Shown here: positions 8,424 through 16,560 of the stretch, piece by piece
How the letters are laid out: each line of letters opens with the position of its first letter
Numbering within the stretch: the stretch's first letter is position 1
From: Bog-793 sp050013835
GTDB lineage: Bacteria > Actinomycetota > Acidimicrobiia > Acidimicrobiales > Bog-793
NCBI GenBank assembly: GCA_050013835.1
Contig: JBEKEM010000001.1
Coordinates: 1-64,000 of the forward strand
DNA: 64,000 nt
Direction: 5' to 3'
Position numbers and translations under genes: made by a program
The notes under the pieces: model-generated
Databases searched by the model: none
Seen by the model: the letters and a program-made list of their open reading frames with translations, nothing else
What the model was told of the DNA's origin: nothing

Positions 8424-8678
8424 TCAGGGCCATATTCTGCGGCGGTTTGCTTGGAACTCATTCCGAGTCCCAACGATCGCCTTAAACAGGATCGACACTG
8501 CGAACATCGCCAGGTCAAACGCGATTGCTCCGACGATTCCCCAACGAACATTGTGCTGCCAGGCCGCGGCGCCTAAGAGCACCCCGACGTTCGCAAAGAC
8601 GATCAAGGTCAGGATCACAACGGTGAGTCGCTTGGCGAACTTGTGCCGACGCGCACGTTCGGCGGGGTCAAGCCGCAT
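8424..8678 (-). CDS. small two-segment membrane protein, unknown function
   Basis: An 84-residue frame opens with a charged MRLDPAERARRHKFAKR head. Two hydrophobic segments follow, about residues 18-39 (LTVVILTLIVFANVGVLLGA) and 45-66 (VRWGIVGAIAFDLAMFAVS), and the tail is basic. That arrangement is unlikely to arise by chance. It overlaps the 3' end of the next upstream minus-strand frame by 64 bp, which suggests coupled translation. No ribosome site is obvious. I do not recognise a family. Confidence 0.45.
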   Translation of the reverse strand: MRLDPAERARRHKFAKRLTVVILTLIVFANVGVLLGAAAWQHNVRWGIVGAIAFDLAMFAVSILFKAIVGTRNEFQANRRRIWP

Positions 8679-8962
8679 TTGGCGCGCTTGCGAGCAGACT
8701 TCCTGGCGGGAGCAGCCTTCACCCCTCGGGTGGCGCGAGCAGCCTTAGCGATCTTGATTCGGCTCTCAGCCGATAGCGCCTTGGCCCGAACGATTCCGCC
8801 GAGTCGGCCGCGCTCAACCGCCTTCTGGTCTTTAGCGGGCGATTCATCCAGTCCCGCGGCTTGCTGGGCCACCGCCCACATGCGCTGGTTCACCCTGGTG
8901 CAACTGGCCCACTTCCCGCTGTGCCCGATGGGGATCGGCCGTCGCCTACGCTTGACCTGCAC
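8615..8962 (-). CDS. small basic protein with an H1-like GRLGG...RAKALS motif
   Basis: About 115 residues if the GTG at 8962 is the start. An ATG at 8881 would give a shorter form. The middle reads VERGRLGGIVRAKALSAESR, followed by an Ala/Lys/Arg-rich segment (KIAKAARATRGVKAAPARK). GRLGG and ALS-type segments like this occur in short bacterial DNA-associated, histone H1-like proteins, so nucleic-acid binding is a reasonable inference. Its 5' region faces the promoter of the plus-strand glycosyltransferase at 9006. The final 21 codons overlap the following membrane-protein frame. The start and even the expression are uncertain. Confidence 0.4.
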   Translation of the reverse strand: MQVKRRRRPIPIGHSGKWASCTRVNQRMWAVAQQAAGLDESPAKDQKAVERGRLGGIVRAKALSAESRIKIAKAARATRGVKAAPARKSARKRAKCGLTPPNVRVGTSSPSDSPL

Positions 8963-9005
8963 GGGAGGGTCCGCCCGAGCGGGGACGACGGAGAAGGCGG
9001 CCGAC

Positions 9006-10220
9006 ATGGCGCGAAAGACAAGTTCGCGTGCGCGGATCGCCTTCGTCACTCCCCGCTACGGGCCCGGCGTGGTCGGGGGCTCCGAAGCGGTGATGGCCGA
9101 GGCAGCGCACGGTCTTGCAGGTCGCGGTCATGAGGTCGAGATTCTGACCACCTGCGCGCGATCGCACTTCAGCTGGGCGAACGAGTTCGACGATGGGAAC
9201 TACGAGGACCTGGGCGTCGTGGTCAGGCGCTTCCCGACCGTCACGGGGGGCCGGCGGCTCACGGCGGCCAGCCTCGAGCACCGGGTCCGGGGCGGGGAGC
9301 GGCTGAGCCCCGCAGCGGAGATCGCCTGGGTGAACAGCCGTTTCCGGGTGCCCGAACTCTACCTGTACCTGCTCGCCGAAGGGCGGCGTTACGACGCCAT
9401 CGTGCTCTCGCCGTACCTGTTCTGGACGACGATCTTCGGCGCCCAGGTCGCGCCGGAGCGGTCGGTCGTGATGCCGTGCCTGCACGACGAGCCGTACGCG
9501 CGTCTCTCGATCGTTCGCTCCGTACTCGCCTCGGTGGCGGCGGTGTGGTTCCTCTCCGAGCCCGAGCACCTCCTCGGCCACCGCCTCGCGCCCGACCTGG
9601 CGCCGCGGCACGCTGTCGTCGGGGCCGCCGTCGAGGCCCCCGACTCCTACGACCCGGCAGGGTTCCGGAAGACCCACGGCCTCACCCGGCCGTTCGTCCT
9701 CTTCGCCGGACGGCGTGAGGGGGGCAAGGGCTGGCGCGAGCTGCTCTCGGCCTACGGCGCCGCCATCGTCGGCAACGACGCCGCCTTCGACCTGGTGACG
9801 GTCGGAGTCGGGGCGCCGGACATCCCTGCCGGCTTCGACGGACGCGTCATCGACCTCGGCTACCTCGAGGCTGACGAGATGCCGAACGCCTTCGCCGCGG
9901 CGGCTGCACTCGTCCAGCCGAGCGCCAACGAGAGCTTCTCGCGCACCGTCATGGAGGCCTGGCTCGCTGGCACCCCGGTGATCGCCTCGGCGGCGGGCGA
10001 GGTGGTCGCCTGGCACCTCGAGCGGTCCGGGGGCGGGCTCACCTACTCGGACGAGCTCGAGTTCGCGCAGTGTCTCCGCTTCCTCGCCCAGGCGCCGCGG
10101 GCCGCCGCCGTGCTGGCGGCGCGGGGCCGCGAGTACGTGCTCGCCAACTACACCTGGGAGATCGTGCTCGACTCGATGGAGCGTTCGCTCGTCGGCCTCA
10201 CGGGACGGAGGACACGGTGA
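9006..10220 (+). CDS. GT4-family glycosyltransferase
   Basis: A 404-residue retaining glycosyltransferase of the GT4/GT-B type. The N-terminal Rossmann-like domain starts RIAFVTPRYGPGVVGGSE, with the glycine-rich acceptor loop. The C-terminal domain has FVLFAGRREGGKGWREL and the donor-binding E-x7-E motif in NESFSRTVMEAWLAGTPVIA near residue 315. The ATG at 9006 follows GGAGAAGG with normal spacing. The frame upstream of this ATG is open but does not look like the family. Its stop overlaps the GTG of the next gene by four bases, so the two form an operon. Given the Wzm/Wzt exporter 4 kb away, it probably builds a surface polysaccharide or glycolipid. The sugar donor cannot be read from the sequence. 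Confidence 0.85.
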   Translation: MARKTSSRARIAFVTPRYGPGVVGGSEAVMAEAAHGLAGRGHEVEILTTCARSHFSWANEFDDGNYEDLGVVVRRFPTVTGGRRLTAASLEHRVRGGERLSPAAEIAWVNSRFRVPELYLYLLAEGRRYDAIVLSPYLFWTTIFGAQVAPERSVVMPCLHDEPYARLSIVRSVLASVAAVWFLSEPEHLLGHRLAPDLAPRHAVVGAAVEAPDSYDPAGFRKTHGLTRPFVLFAGRREGGKGWRELLSAYGAAIVGNDAAFDLVTVGVGAPDIPAGFDGRVIDLGYLEADEMPNAFAAAAALVQPSANESFSRTVMEAWLAGTPVIASAAGEVVAWHLERSGGGLTYSDELEFAQCLRFLAQAPRAAAVLAARGREYVLANYTWEIVLDSMERSLVGLTGRRTR

Positions 10221-10978
10221 GGATCCTCATCGTCGGCACAGTTCCACCCCCCGGTGGCGACGCCGCCTTCGCCCTCGCCGAGCTCGCGACGGCGCACCTC
10301 GCCGAGGGGCATGACGTCGAGATGCTCTCGCCGGACAACCGCAGCGCGGCGCACCGCAGCGCCCGGTTAGAGGGCCCGGTGTTCGCGTTGCGACTGGCGT
10401 GGCTCTCCCGTCGTTTCGAGTCGATCGTCATCCACTTCGAGGAGGGCCTGCCGGTCAGGGCCCACGCGGCACGGCTATGGCGGGTCGTGACGCTCGCGCT
10501 TGTCGCGGCGGCGCTGAAGATGTACCAGGAGTCGACCGTCCGCTTCGACGGCGGTTCGGCCATCCCAGGCGGCATCGGCAGCCGGGCGATGGGCGAGGTC
10601 TGGTCGGTCGCCTCACACGTCGTCCTGTCGAGCCGCGAGGACCGGGACGAACTCGTCTCGACCTGGGGTCTTCCCGAGGAGCGGGTGGTGGTCGTCTCGC
10701 CGCGATCCGCCGTGCGGGCGCCGGTGCCGAGCGGCTGGGTCGTCGGTGACGCCACGGACCCGCGGACCGAGGTGCTCGAGCTCGTCCGGGTGCGGGCCGC
10801 TGCCGACCGGGAGGCGAGGGCCGCCCGCGTCGCCCTTGGCGGCGCGATCGGGGCCCCGCCGGGGTCGCCCTTCACGGGCGAGCGGGGTCAGGCGGTGGAT
10901 GCCGCGGCGTTCACGCGGGCTCTCGTCGTCCTGGCGCGGAAGCTCGTGGCGAGGATCTCGGCGACGAACCCGTCCTGA
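10217..10978 (+). CDS. glycosyltransferase-like protein (N-terminal GT-B half)
   Basis: A 253-residue protein starting at a GTG that overlaps the stop of the upstream glycosyltransferase (GTGA), with GGACGGAGGA as its ribosome site. It begins like a GT-B enzyme: MRILIVGTVPPPGGDAAFALAELATAHLA, here abbreviated after GDAAF. The later part (VASHVVLSSREDRDEL and WGLPEERVVVVSP) matches the end of an N-terminal GT-B domain. The usual C-terminal donor-binding domain is missing, so it is about half of normal length. It may be an accessory partner of the preceding enzyme or a decayed copy. Its last 68 bp overlap the end of the convergent fusion gene. Confidence 0.6.
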   Translation: MRILIVGTVPPPGGDAAFALAELATAHLAEGHDVEMLSPDNRSAAHRSARLEGPVFALRLAWLSRRFESIVIHFEEGLPVRAHAARLWRVVTLALVAAALKMYQESTVRFDGGSAIPGGIGSRAMGEVWSVASHVVLSSREDRDELVSTWGLPEERVVVVSPRSAVRAPVPSGWVVGDATDPRTEVLELVRVRAAADREARAARVALGGAIGAPPGSPFTGERGQAVDAAAFTRALVVLARKLVARISATNPS

Positions 10979-13490
10979 GGATTTCCGACCCGGCGAGTCC
11001 CGCGTCGGCCGCGCCTTGGCCGTCGGCGAGGATCGCCGCGAGGAGTGCTCGGGCGGTGGCGGCGAAGCTGTGGGCGGCGGCGAAGGCGCGACCCGCCTCG
11101 GCGAGGCGGCCGCGCCGGAGCGGATCGTCGAGCAGCCCGGAGATCACGGTCGCGAGCTCATCAGCCGTCGTCCCGGAACCGACCAGCTCGACCGCCTCCC
11201 GGGGCAGCCCGCGGAGCCAGCCGAGATTCGTCGCGACCGTCGGCACGCCCGACGCCAGGCACTCGCCGACAGCCGCGGAGGCCTCGCCGTTGAACGACCG
11301 GCGGAGCTGGACGGCGATCGTCGCCGCGGCGAGCCAGGCCCGGTAGCCGTCGGGCGGCAGGGGTCCGGTGATGGCGAGCCGGTCGCCGATCCCGAGCGCC
11401 GCGGCGCGCCCGGCGAGCGTTCCGGCCAGATCCTCCGAGATGGGCCCGACGAAGGCGAGCAAGGCGCCGCTTGCTTCGGAGCCGGCGCGCCCGAGGAGCG
11501 AGGCGAAGGCGTCGATCAGCAGCTCCGGCGATTTCACCGGGTCGACGATCCCGAAATGGGCGACGACGGCGCGGTCCGCCCGAACATCGGGTGGCCGCCC
11601 CCACCACGCCGCCGCGATGGGACAGTCCTGCGGGACCGCGGCGTCCTCGGCGAAAGCGGTGCGGCGGTCCCCGGGCGCCTCGATCGCGAATGGGAGGACT
11701 GCGATGCGACCTGCCAGGGCGGGCCCGGCGTCGAGGCGGGCGAGCGCCGCCGAGGCCGGCGACGAGACGAAGAAGACCTCGGACAGGCAGATCGCCTCGC
11801 GGGCCATCAACAGCCCGTAGCGGTCGAAGTCCTCGGAAGCGACCTCGTTGTTCCTCCCGAGGCGCGCCGGCAGGGAGTCGCCGTAAATCGCGCGAATCCG
11901 ATCGGCCAGGCCGTGTGGAAGCAATCCCGGGTCACCGGTCTCGTGCCGGTAGAGGTTCGTCAGGCGGACGTCGTGGCTGACGACCGCGCCGGGGCGGTGC
12001 CTCAAGAGCGCGAGAGCGCCAAGGTGGTGGTGGCTGTTGCCAAGCGTGTAGACGACGCGGTCGTAGCGGCCGGTCAGCCGCTCGACCGGCTGGAGTGCCG
12101 GTGCGGCGTACAGGGCCGCGCCCGCCGGGGCGTCGACGGCGCGTGTCGGGCCGTCGGCGAAGACGTCGATCTCGACGCCGCCCGTCGCGACGATCTCCTC
12201 GACCAGGCGGTAGCTGTAGGCGGCCACGCCCGAAGGGGCGGGTGGCAGCGGCGAGACGAAGGCGATCCGGGGGATGCGGCGCCGGCCACCGGCGACGGTG
12301 GCGGCGGGCCGCGCTGTTCGGGCGGCGAGGAGATCCTCGAACGCCCGCGCGGCTCGGGCGGCGACCTCCGGCCAGCCGGTGGTGCCGCCACGACCGCTTG
12401 GCGGGGCCGGGAGGATGCCCCGTCGGCGCAGGGCCCCGGTGATCGCCCGGGCGATGTCGTCGACGTCTTCGGGGTCGAACCGGTCCCCCGGACCGACGAG
12501 GTCGTCGAGGGGAGGACGATCCGAGCAGACGGCCGGTGTGCCGCAGGCGGCGGCCTCGGCGAGGGGGAGTCCGAAGCCCTCGGCGAGGGAGGGATAGCAG
12601 ACGAGCTCCGCCCCCTGGTAGAGCGTGACGAGCGTGTCGTCGTCGACGGTTCCCGTCACGACGACGGGGTCATCGCGGCGCGAGGCCGCGAGGGGGCCCG
12701 CGAGGTGGCGGAGGTGGTTGGCGGTCGGGGCGGGGATGTCGCCTGTGATGACGAGCTGCAGGTCCCGACCGGCCTCCTCGAGGCGCGTCCACGCCACGAC
12801 GAGCCGCTCGTTGTTCTTGCGCGGGTGGCTGCCGCTCGGGTACAGCACGTACCTTCCCACGAGTCCGGCATTCCTCAGGCGCGTGACCGCCGCTTCAGTC
12901 GCGACCTCCCGCGATGCGGCCGCGCGGAACCGGTCGTTGGGCGCCGCGCCGACGACGGCCACCAAGGCGCGGTCGACGCCGAGGCTCGCGACGAGCTCGT
13001 CGCCGACAGCTTCGGAGATCACCTGCAGGCCTGACGCCTGGCGGACGAGTTCGAGACGGGTCCGGTAACGGCGGCGCTCGGCGAGGTCGACGAGTTCGGT
13101 GACGGGGTCGCGTGCGGGGATGAGGTCGTAGACAGTGGCCGAGAAGACGAGTCCGGCGGCCTCGGCCTCCTCGGGCCACACGGCGCGCGTGTCGACGGCG
13201 AGGTCGAACGGCGAGAGGGCGTGGAAGATGCGGGCGGCGGGACCGATGGCGCGCTCTGTCCCCCGGTAGGCGATCTTGCCGGTCGAGGCGAGCTCCTCGA
13301 TGGCGCCGGGCGGCGGCAGATCGGGGTTGAGGAGGTACGTCCCGACGAGTTCCGGCCTCAGTCGTTCGAGGGCGAGCGTCCAATCGGCGGCGTAACGGCC
13401 GATGCCATGCGTGCGGGAAGTCGGGCTCTGCAGCGCCTGGAGGTCGACGACGACGGTCCCGGCCGCTGCCGGGGCTCCGTCGCGGGTCAT
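10911..13490 (-). CDS. tandem double GT4 glycosyltransferase fusion
   Basis: From the ATG at 13490 this is an 859-residue protein with two complete GT4-type modules. Module 1 (about 10-390) opens VVVDLQALQSPTSRTHGIGRY, a Wbp/mannosyltransferase-like start, and has the donor motif AEGFGLPLAEAAACGTPAVC. Module 2 (about 420-830) restarts at RIAFVSPLPPAPSGVAAYSY and ends with FNGEASAAVGECLASGVPTV. Each module holds its own GT-B pair of domains, so the protein could add two sugars in sequence. The start ATG overlaps the stop of the upstream coiled-coil gene, which implies translational coupling. The last 68 bp overlap the convergent plus-strand gene. Long frames on the opposite strand here are shadows. 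Confidence 0.85.
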   Translation of the reverse strand: MTRDGAPAAAGTVVVDLQALQSPTSRTHGIGRYAADWTLALERLRPELVGTYLLNPDLPPPGAIEELASTGKIAYRGTERAIGPAARIFHALSPFDLAVDTRAVWPEEAEAAGLVFSATVYDLIPARDPVTELVDLAERRRYRTRLELVRQASGLQVISEAVGDELVASLGVDRALVAVVGAAPNDRFRAAASREVATEAAVTRLRNAGLVGRYVLYPSGSHPRKNNERLVVAWTRLEEAGRDLQLVITGDIPAPTANHLRHLAGPLAASRRDDPVVVTGTVDDDTLVTLYQGAELVCYPSLAEGFGLPLAEAAACGTPAVCSDRPPLDDLVGPGDRFDPEDVDDIARAITGALRRRGILPAPPSGRGGTTGWPEVAARAARAFEDLLAARTARPAATVAGGRRRIPRIAFVSPLPPAPSGVAAYSYRLVEEIVATGGVEIDVFADGPTRAVDAPAGAALYAAPALQPVERLTGRYDRVVYTLGNSHHHLGALALLRHRPGAVVSHDVRLTNLYRHETGDPGLLPHGLADRIRAIYGDSLPARLGRNNEVASEDFDRYGLLMAREAICLSEVFFVSSPASAALARLDAGPALAGRIAVLPFAIEAPGDRRTAFAEDAAVPQDCPIAAAWWGRPPDVRADRAVVAHFGIVDPVKSPELLIDAFASLLGRAGSEASGALLAFVGPISEDLAGTLAGRAAALGIGDRLAITGPLPPDGYRAWLAAATIAVQLRRSFNGEASAAVGECLASGVPTVATNLGWLRGLPREAVELVGSGTTADELATVISGLLDDPLRRGRLAEAGRAFAAAHSFAATARALLAAILADGQGAADAGLAGSEILRTGSSPRSSPRASAPGRREPA

Positions 13491-13786
13491 CTGCGGGCGC
13501 GCTCGGCCTCGGCGGCCGTCGGGGCGACCTGGTCCTCGAGCGCCGCGAGGCGTCTCTCCGCCGCCTGGAGGAGCCGTCCGAGGAGTGCCGTCGCCTCGGC
13601 GTCGCCCTCGATCTGGGTGTGCAGGAGAGAACGTATCTCGGCGAGCTCGGCGCGCATCTCGTCGATCTTCCCCTCGACGTGGCGTTCGAGCGCGTCGATC
13701 CTCTCGGTGTTCGACGCGACCCGGCGTGGCAGGGCCGCCCCGGTTCTGATCGTGCGCCACACCTTGCCGTTTCGCGCTTTGGCCAC
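13487..13786 (-). CDS. small coiled-coil protein coupled to the double glycosyltransferase
   Basis: A 99-residue protein from the GTG at 13786, which has GAGGAG five bases upstream. An ATG at 13816 lacks a ribosome site. The N-terminal third is basic (AKARNGKVWRTIRTG). The rest is a predicted coiled coil with heptad hydrophobics (TERIDALERHVEGKIDEM and LLQAAERRLAALEDQV). Its stop overlaps the ATG of the fusion glycosyltransferase, so both are made together. Coiled-coil partners next to multi-domain glycosyltransferases can act as scaffolds or chain-length rulers. That role here is only inference. Confidence 0.6.
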   Translation of the reverse strand: MAKARNGKVWRTIRTGAALPRRVASNTERIDALERHVEGKIDEMRAELAEIRSLLHTQIEGDAEATALLGRLLQAAERRLAALEDQVAPTAAEAERARR

Positions 13787-13952
13787 GGCGACTCCTCGAC
13801 CCGGGGATCTGGACATTGATGGTAGACGCCTGCTTGCAACCCCGAGCCGAAATGCCGACCACTAGGATGCGTCCGAGCTGGCCCGGGGTCCGGCGGCGAC
13901 CCGGAAAGCCAGTCCGACACCGTCGCCTCGATCGGCGCGCAGGGGATGAGCT

Positions 13953-13980
13953 GGGGTCGCACCTCGGTAGATGCGACCCC
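13953..13980. promoter_or_regulatory. inverted repeat in the divergent glycan-gene promoter region
   Basis: GGGGTCGC (13953-13960) and GCGACCCC (13973-13980) are perfect 8-bp inverted arms around a 12-base centre, followed by a partial third arm GGGTCGCC at 13980-13987 and TTATTT. The gap lies between two divergent genes, so a terminator is unlikely. An operator for the exporter or glycosyltransferase operon fits better. Confidence 0.35.
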
Positions 13981-14013
13981 GGGTCGCCTTATTTGTGAGA
14001 GGTGTGGGTGGCC

Positions 14014-15003
14014 ATGAGGACGGTGAGCGACGCCGAGAATCCTGGCGTCGCGGGCCCCGTGTCGCGCCAGTGGTCATTCGTCCCCCGTGGCGGGCGCACC
14101 GACGGCCGGGAGCTGCCGGCGCGGATCGTCTCGTCGCGTGTGAGTCTGCGCGATCGACTCCGTGAGATCTGGCGCGCCCGGGAGCTGTTCGTCTTCCTCG
14201 TGCGCAAGGACCTGAAGGTCAAGTACAAGAACAGCTTCCTCGGGTTCTTGTGGTCGATGCTCAACCCGGCGTTCGTGCTTCTCGTCTACTACGTCGTGTT
14301 CAAGTACTTCCTGAAGAACCCGACCCCGAACTTCGCCCTCTACCTGTTCGCCGGGCTCGTCGTCTGGAACCTGTTCCAGACGGCGACGACAGGGTCGGCG
14401 AGCGTCATCGTCGCCAACGCGGGGATCGTGAAGAAGGTCGCTTTCCCTCGCGAGATTCTCGCCCTGTCACAGGTCGGCACGGCAACCGTCTTTTTCTTCT
14501 TCCAGGCGCTGGTGCTCGTGCTGTTCCTCGTCGGGTTCCAGGTGGCGCCCGCCTGGGGTTACCTGCCGATCGCCTTGTTCGCCCTTGTCGACCTGATCGT
14601 CTTTTGCGCGGCGCTCTCGATCTTCCTGTCGGCCGTGAACGTTTACTTCCGCGATGTCGAGCACCTCATCCTCGTGCTCCTGAACGCCTGGTTCTGGGGC
14701 GTGCCAATCATCTACAGCTACAACCTCGTCTACGGGTTGTTCGCTCGGCACCACCTCGTCTGGCTCGCGCGTCTCTACCTCGCCAACCCGATCACGACGT
14801 TCGTGCTCGCCTTCCAGCGGGCGATCTACGGGAAGGTCTTCGTGCGCATCACGGGCAACTCGCACTACCCGGTGCTGGCGAACTACCCGTACCACTTCTA
14901 CGTGGAGCTCCTCGGGGCCCAGCTCGGCGCGGCCGTGCTGCTGCTGGTCGGGGCGATGCTGATCTTCGGGCGCATCAGCGGGAACTTCGCGGAGGAGCTC
15001 TAG
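14014..15003 (+). CDS. ABC-2 type polysaccharide exporter permease (Wzm/TagG-like)
   Basis: A 329-residue integral membrane protein from the ATG at 14014. A GTG at 14002 would add four residues. It carries the family signature LRKDLKVKYKNSFLGFLWSML at the start of the membrane domain (RKDLKVKYKNSFLG is the core), then about six hydrophobic segments. Such permeases pair with a nucleotide-binding subunit to move lipid-linked polysaccharide or teichoic-acid-like polymers to the outer face of the membrane. The ATPase gene follows after three bases, confirming the pairing. With the surrounding GT4 enzymes this makes an ABC-dependent surface-glycan export locus. Confidence 0.88.
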   Translation: MRTVSDAENPGVAGPVSRQWSFVPRGGRTDGRELPARIVSSRVSLRDRLREIWRARELFVFLVRKDLKVKYKNSFLGFLWSMLNPAFVLLVYYVVFKYFLKNPTPNFALYLFAGLVVWNLFQTATTGSASVIVANAGIVKKVAFPREILALSQVGTATVFFFFQALVLVLFLVGFQVAPAWGYLPIALFALVDLIVFCAALSIFLSAVNVYFRDVEHLILVLLNAWFWGVPIIYSYNLVYGLFARHHLVWLARLYLANPITTFVLAFQRAIYGKVFVRITGNSHYPVLANYPYHFYVELLGAQLGAAVLLLVGAMLIFGRISGNFAEEL

Positions 15004-15006
15004 GTC

Positions 15007-16242
15007 ATGAGCTTCGCCGTTGAGATCCAGGACGTCTCGAAGCGCTTCCATCTCTACCTCGAGAAGTACTCCTCGCTGAAAGAGCGCCTCTTGCATGTGG
15101 GGCACATCCCCTACGAGGAGTTCTGGGCCTTGCGCGACGTCTCGGCAGAGATCCGGCCGGGTTCGACGGTCGGGATCCTCGGCCCGAACGGATCCGGCAA
15201 GTCGACGCTCCTGAAGTGCATCGCGGGAATCCTCCAACCGACCTCGGGCCAGGTCGTCGTGCGCGGCAAGGTCGCGGCGATGCTCGAGCTCGGTGCGGGG
15301 TTCTCGCCCGACCTTTCCGGGCGCGACAACATCTTCCTCAACGGGTCGCTGCTCGGGCTGTCGCGCAGGGAGATCAGCCACCGGTTCAAGGAGATCGTCG
15401 AGTTCGCCGAGATCGAGCACTTCATCGACAACCAGGTGAAGTACTACTCGTCGGGCATGATCGTGCGGCTCGGCTTCTCGATCGCCGTCAGCATGGACCC
15501 GGACGTGCTCCTCGTCGACGAAGTGCTGAGCGTTGGCGACGAGCGCTTCCAGGCGAAGTGCCTGGAGCGGGTGAAGCTCTTCCAGGAGGACGGGCGGACG
15601 ATCATCGTCGTGTCGCACTCGACGGACATGCTGCGGTCCATCTGCGACGAGATCCTCGTCTTCGACACCGGGCGGCTCGTCGCCTTCGCGCCCCCCGGTG
15701 AGGCGATCCGGGTGTTCAAGGAGGGCCTGCTCGCCCTCGACTCGGCCACGGCGCCTGAGCCCGCCCTCTCGGCAAGCGTCGCATCGGACGCCGTCCCGGC
15801 CCGCCACCAGGTCGAGATCACCGGGGTTACCGTTGACCATCCGGGAATCGGCGACCGGCCGTACGTCATCACGGGCGAGCCCTTGACGATCCGGGTCGAC
15901 TACCAGGTGTCCTCGCCGGTGGACGGCGCGTGCTTCGCGATCGAGATCCTCTCCGACAAGGACCAGACGCTCTTCGCCACCAAGAGCAGCGGCGCCGACG
16001 AGGCGATGATCCTCGCCCCCGGGGTCGGCTCAGTGACGTTCTACTTCGACTCGCTGCCGCTCCTCGATGGTCATTTCGTCGTCAATCTCGACGTGCGGGA
16101 CGCCGGGGGAGTCGTCATCGGTCTCGCCGAGCCGGCGTGCGATTTCGAGGTGATGAACCCGACCAGGGCGACGGGCGTCGTGTCGCTCCCGATGCGCGTC
16201 GAGGTCGTCGTGCCGGGGGCCCCACGTCACGCCAGCCTGTGA
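15007..16242 (+). CDS. polysaccharide exporter ATPase with C-terminal Wzt-like domain
   Basis: A 411-residue protein in two parts. Residues 1-245 are an ABC ATPase with Walker A GPNGSGKST, a signature-like YSSGMIVRLGFS, and Walker B DVLLVDEVLSVGDERF. The form YSSGM is usual in Wzt/TagH proteins. Residues about 260-400 form a beta-rich Wzt C-terminal domain (ITGVTVDHPG and LTIRVDYQVSS), which in characterised homologues reads a capping group on the glycan before export. The presence of that domain suggests an end-capped polymer, perhaps methylated or otherwise modified. It starts three bases after the permease gene and lies in the same operon. Confidence 0.88.
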   Translation: MSFAVEIQDVSKRFHLYLEKYSSLKERLLHVGHIPYEEFWALRDVSAEIRPGSTVGILGPNGSGKSTLLKCIAGILQPTSGQVVVRGKVAAMLELGAGFSPDLSGRDNIFLNGSLLGLSRREISHRFKEIVEFAEIEHFIDNQVKYYSSGMIVRLGFSIAVSMDPDVLLVDEVLSVGDERFQAKCLERVKLFQEDGRTIIVVSHSTDMLRSICDEILVFDTGRLVAFAPPGEAIRVFKEGLLALDSATAPEPALSASVASDAVPARHQVEITGVTVDHPGIGDRPYVITGEPLTIRVDYQVSSPVDGACFAIEILSDKDQTLFATKSSGADEAMILAPGVGSVTFYFDSLPLLDGHFVVNLDVRDAGGVVIGLAEPACDFEVMNPTRATGVVSLPMRVEVVVPGAPRHASL

Positions 16243-16275
16243 GCGCACTGTCGCGAGCGTGAGGGTCGTAGCCGG

Positions 16276-16560
16276 TTGAACGAGAATGCTGTGTCGTCGC
16301 TCGTGGCCGCGGCGCGTTCCGACGCCGCGCGACTCGCCGCCGAGGGGCGCTGGACAGAGGCGGACTCGGCGGAGCTCGGCCGTGTCTTCGAGCGGTCGGC
16401 GGCCCGCGCCCTCCGTACACCGCGCCTCGCCGAGCGTTCGCTCGTGCTGCGGCGCTTCGCGCGCCGCATCGTGCCGGCGCGGGCGCGGCCGCATCTGCGC
16501 CGCGCGCTCGCCTTCGTGGAACGCCCCCTCGGCGTCGTCTCGGCCCGGAGGGGACGGTGA
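16276..16560 (+). CDS. small basic protein of the glycan operon, unknown
   Basis: A 94-residue Ala/Arg-rich frame from a TTG at 16276, ending in a TGA that overlaps the GTG of the next glycosyltransferase. Segments such as SDAARLAAEGRWTEADSAEL look helical and protein-like, and the C-terminal half is strongly basic (RRFARRIVPARARPHLRRA). No motif is recognised. The four-base overlap and the conserved reading phase support it as a real operon member. The non-ATG start and composition leave doubt. Confidence 0.45.
   Translation: MNENAVSSLVAAARSDAARLAAEGRWTEADSAELGRVFERSAARALRTPRLAERSLVLRRFARRIVPARARPHLRRALAFVERPLGVVSARRGR

Noticed and set aside
10746..13034. A 762-codon plus-strand open frame
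   Set aside because: It lies antisense to the double glycosyltransferase, is rich in Gly, Arg and Asp from reversed GC-rich codons, and has no family match or ribosome site.
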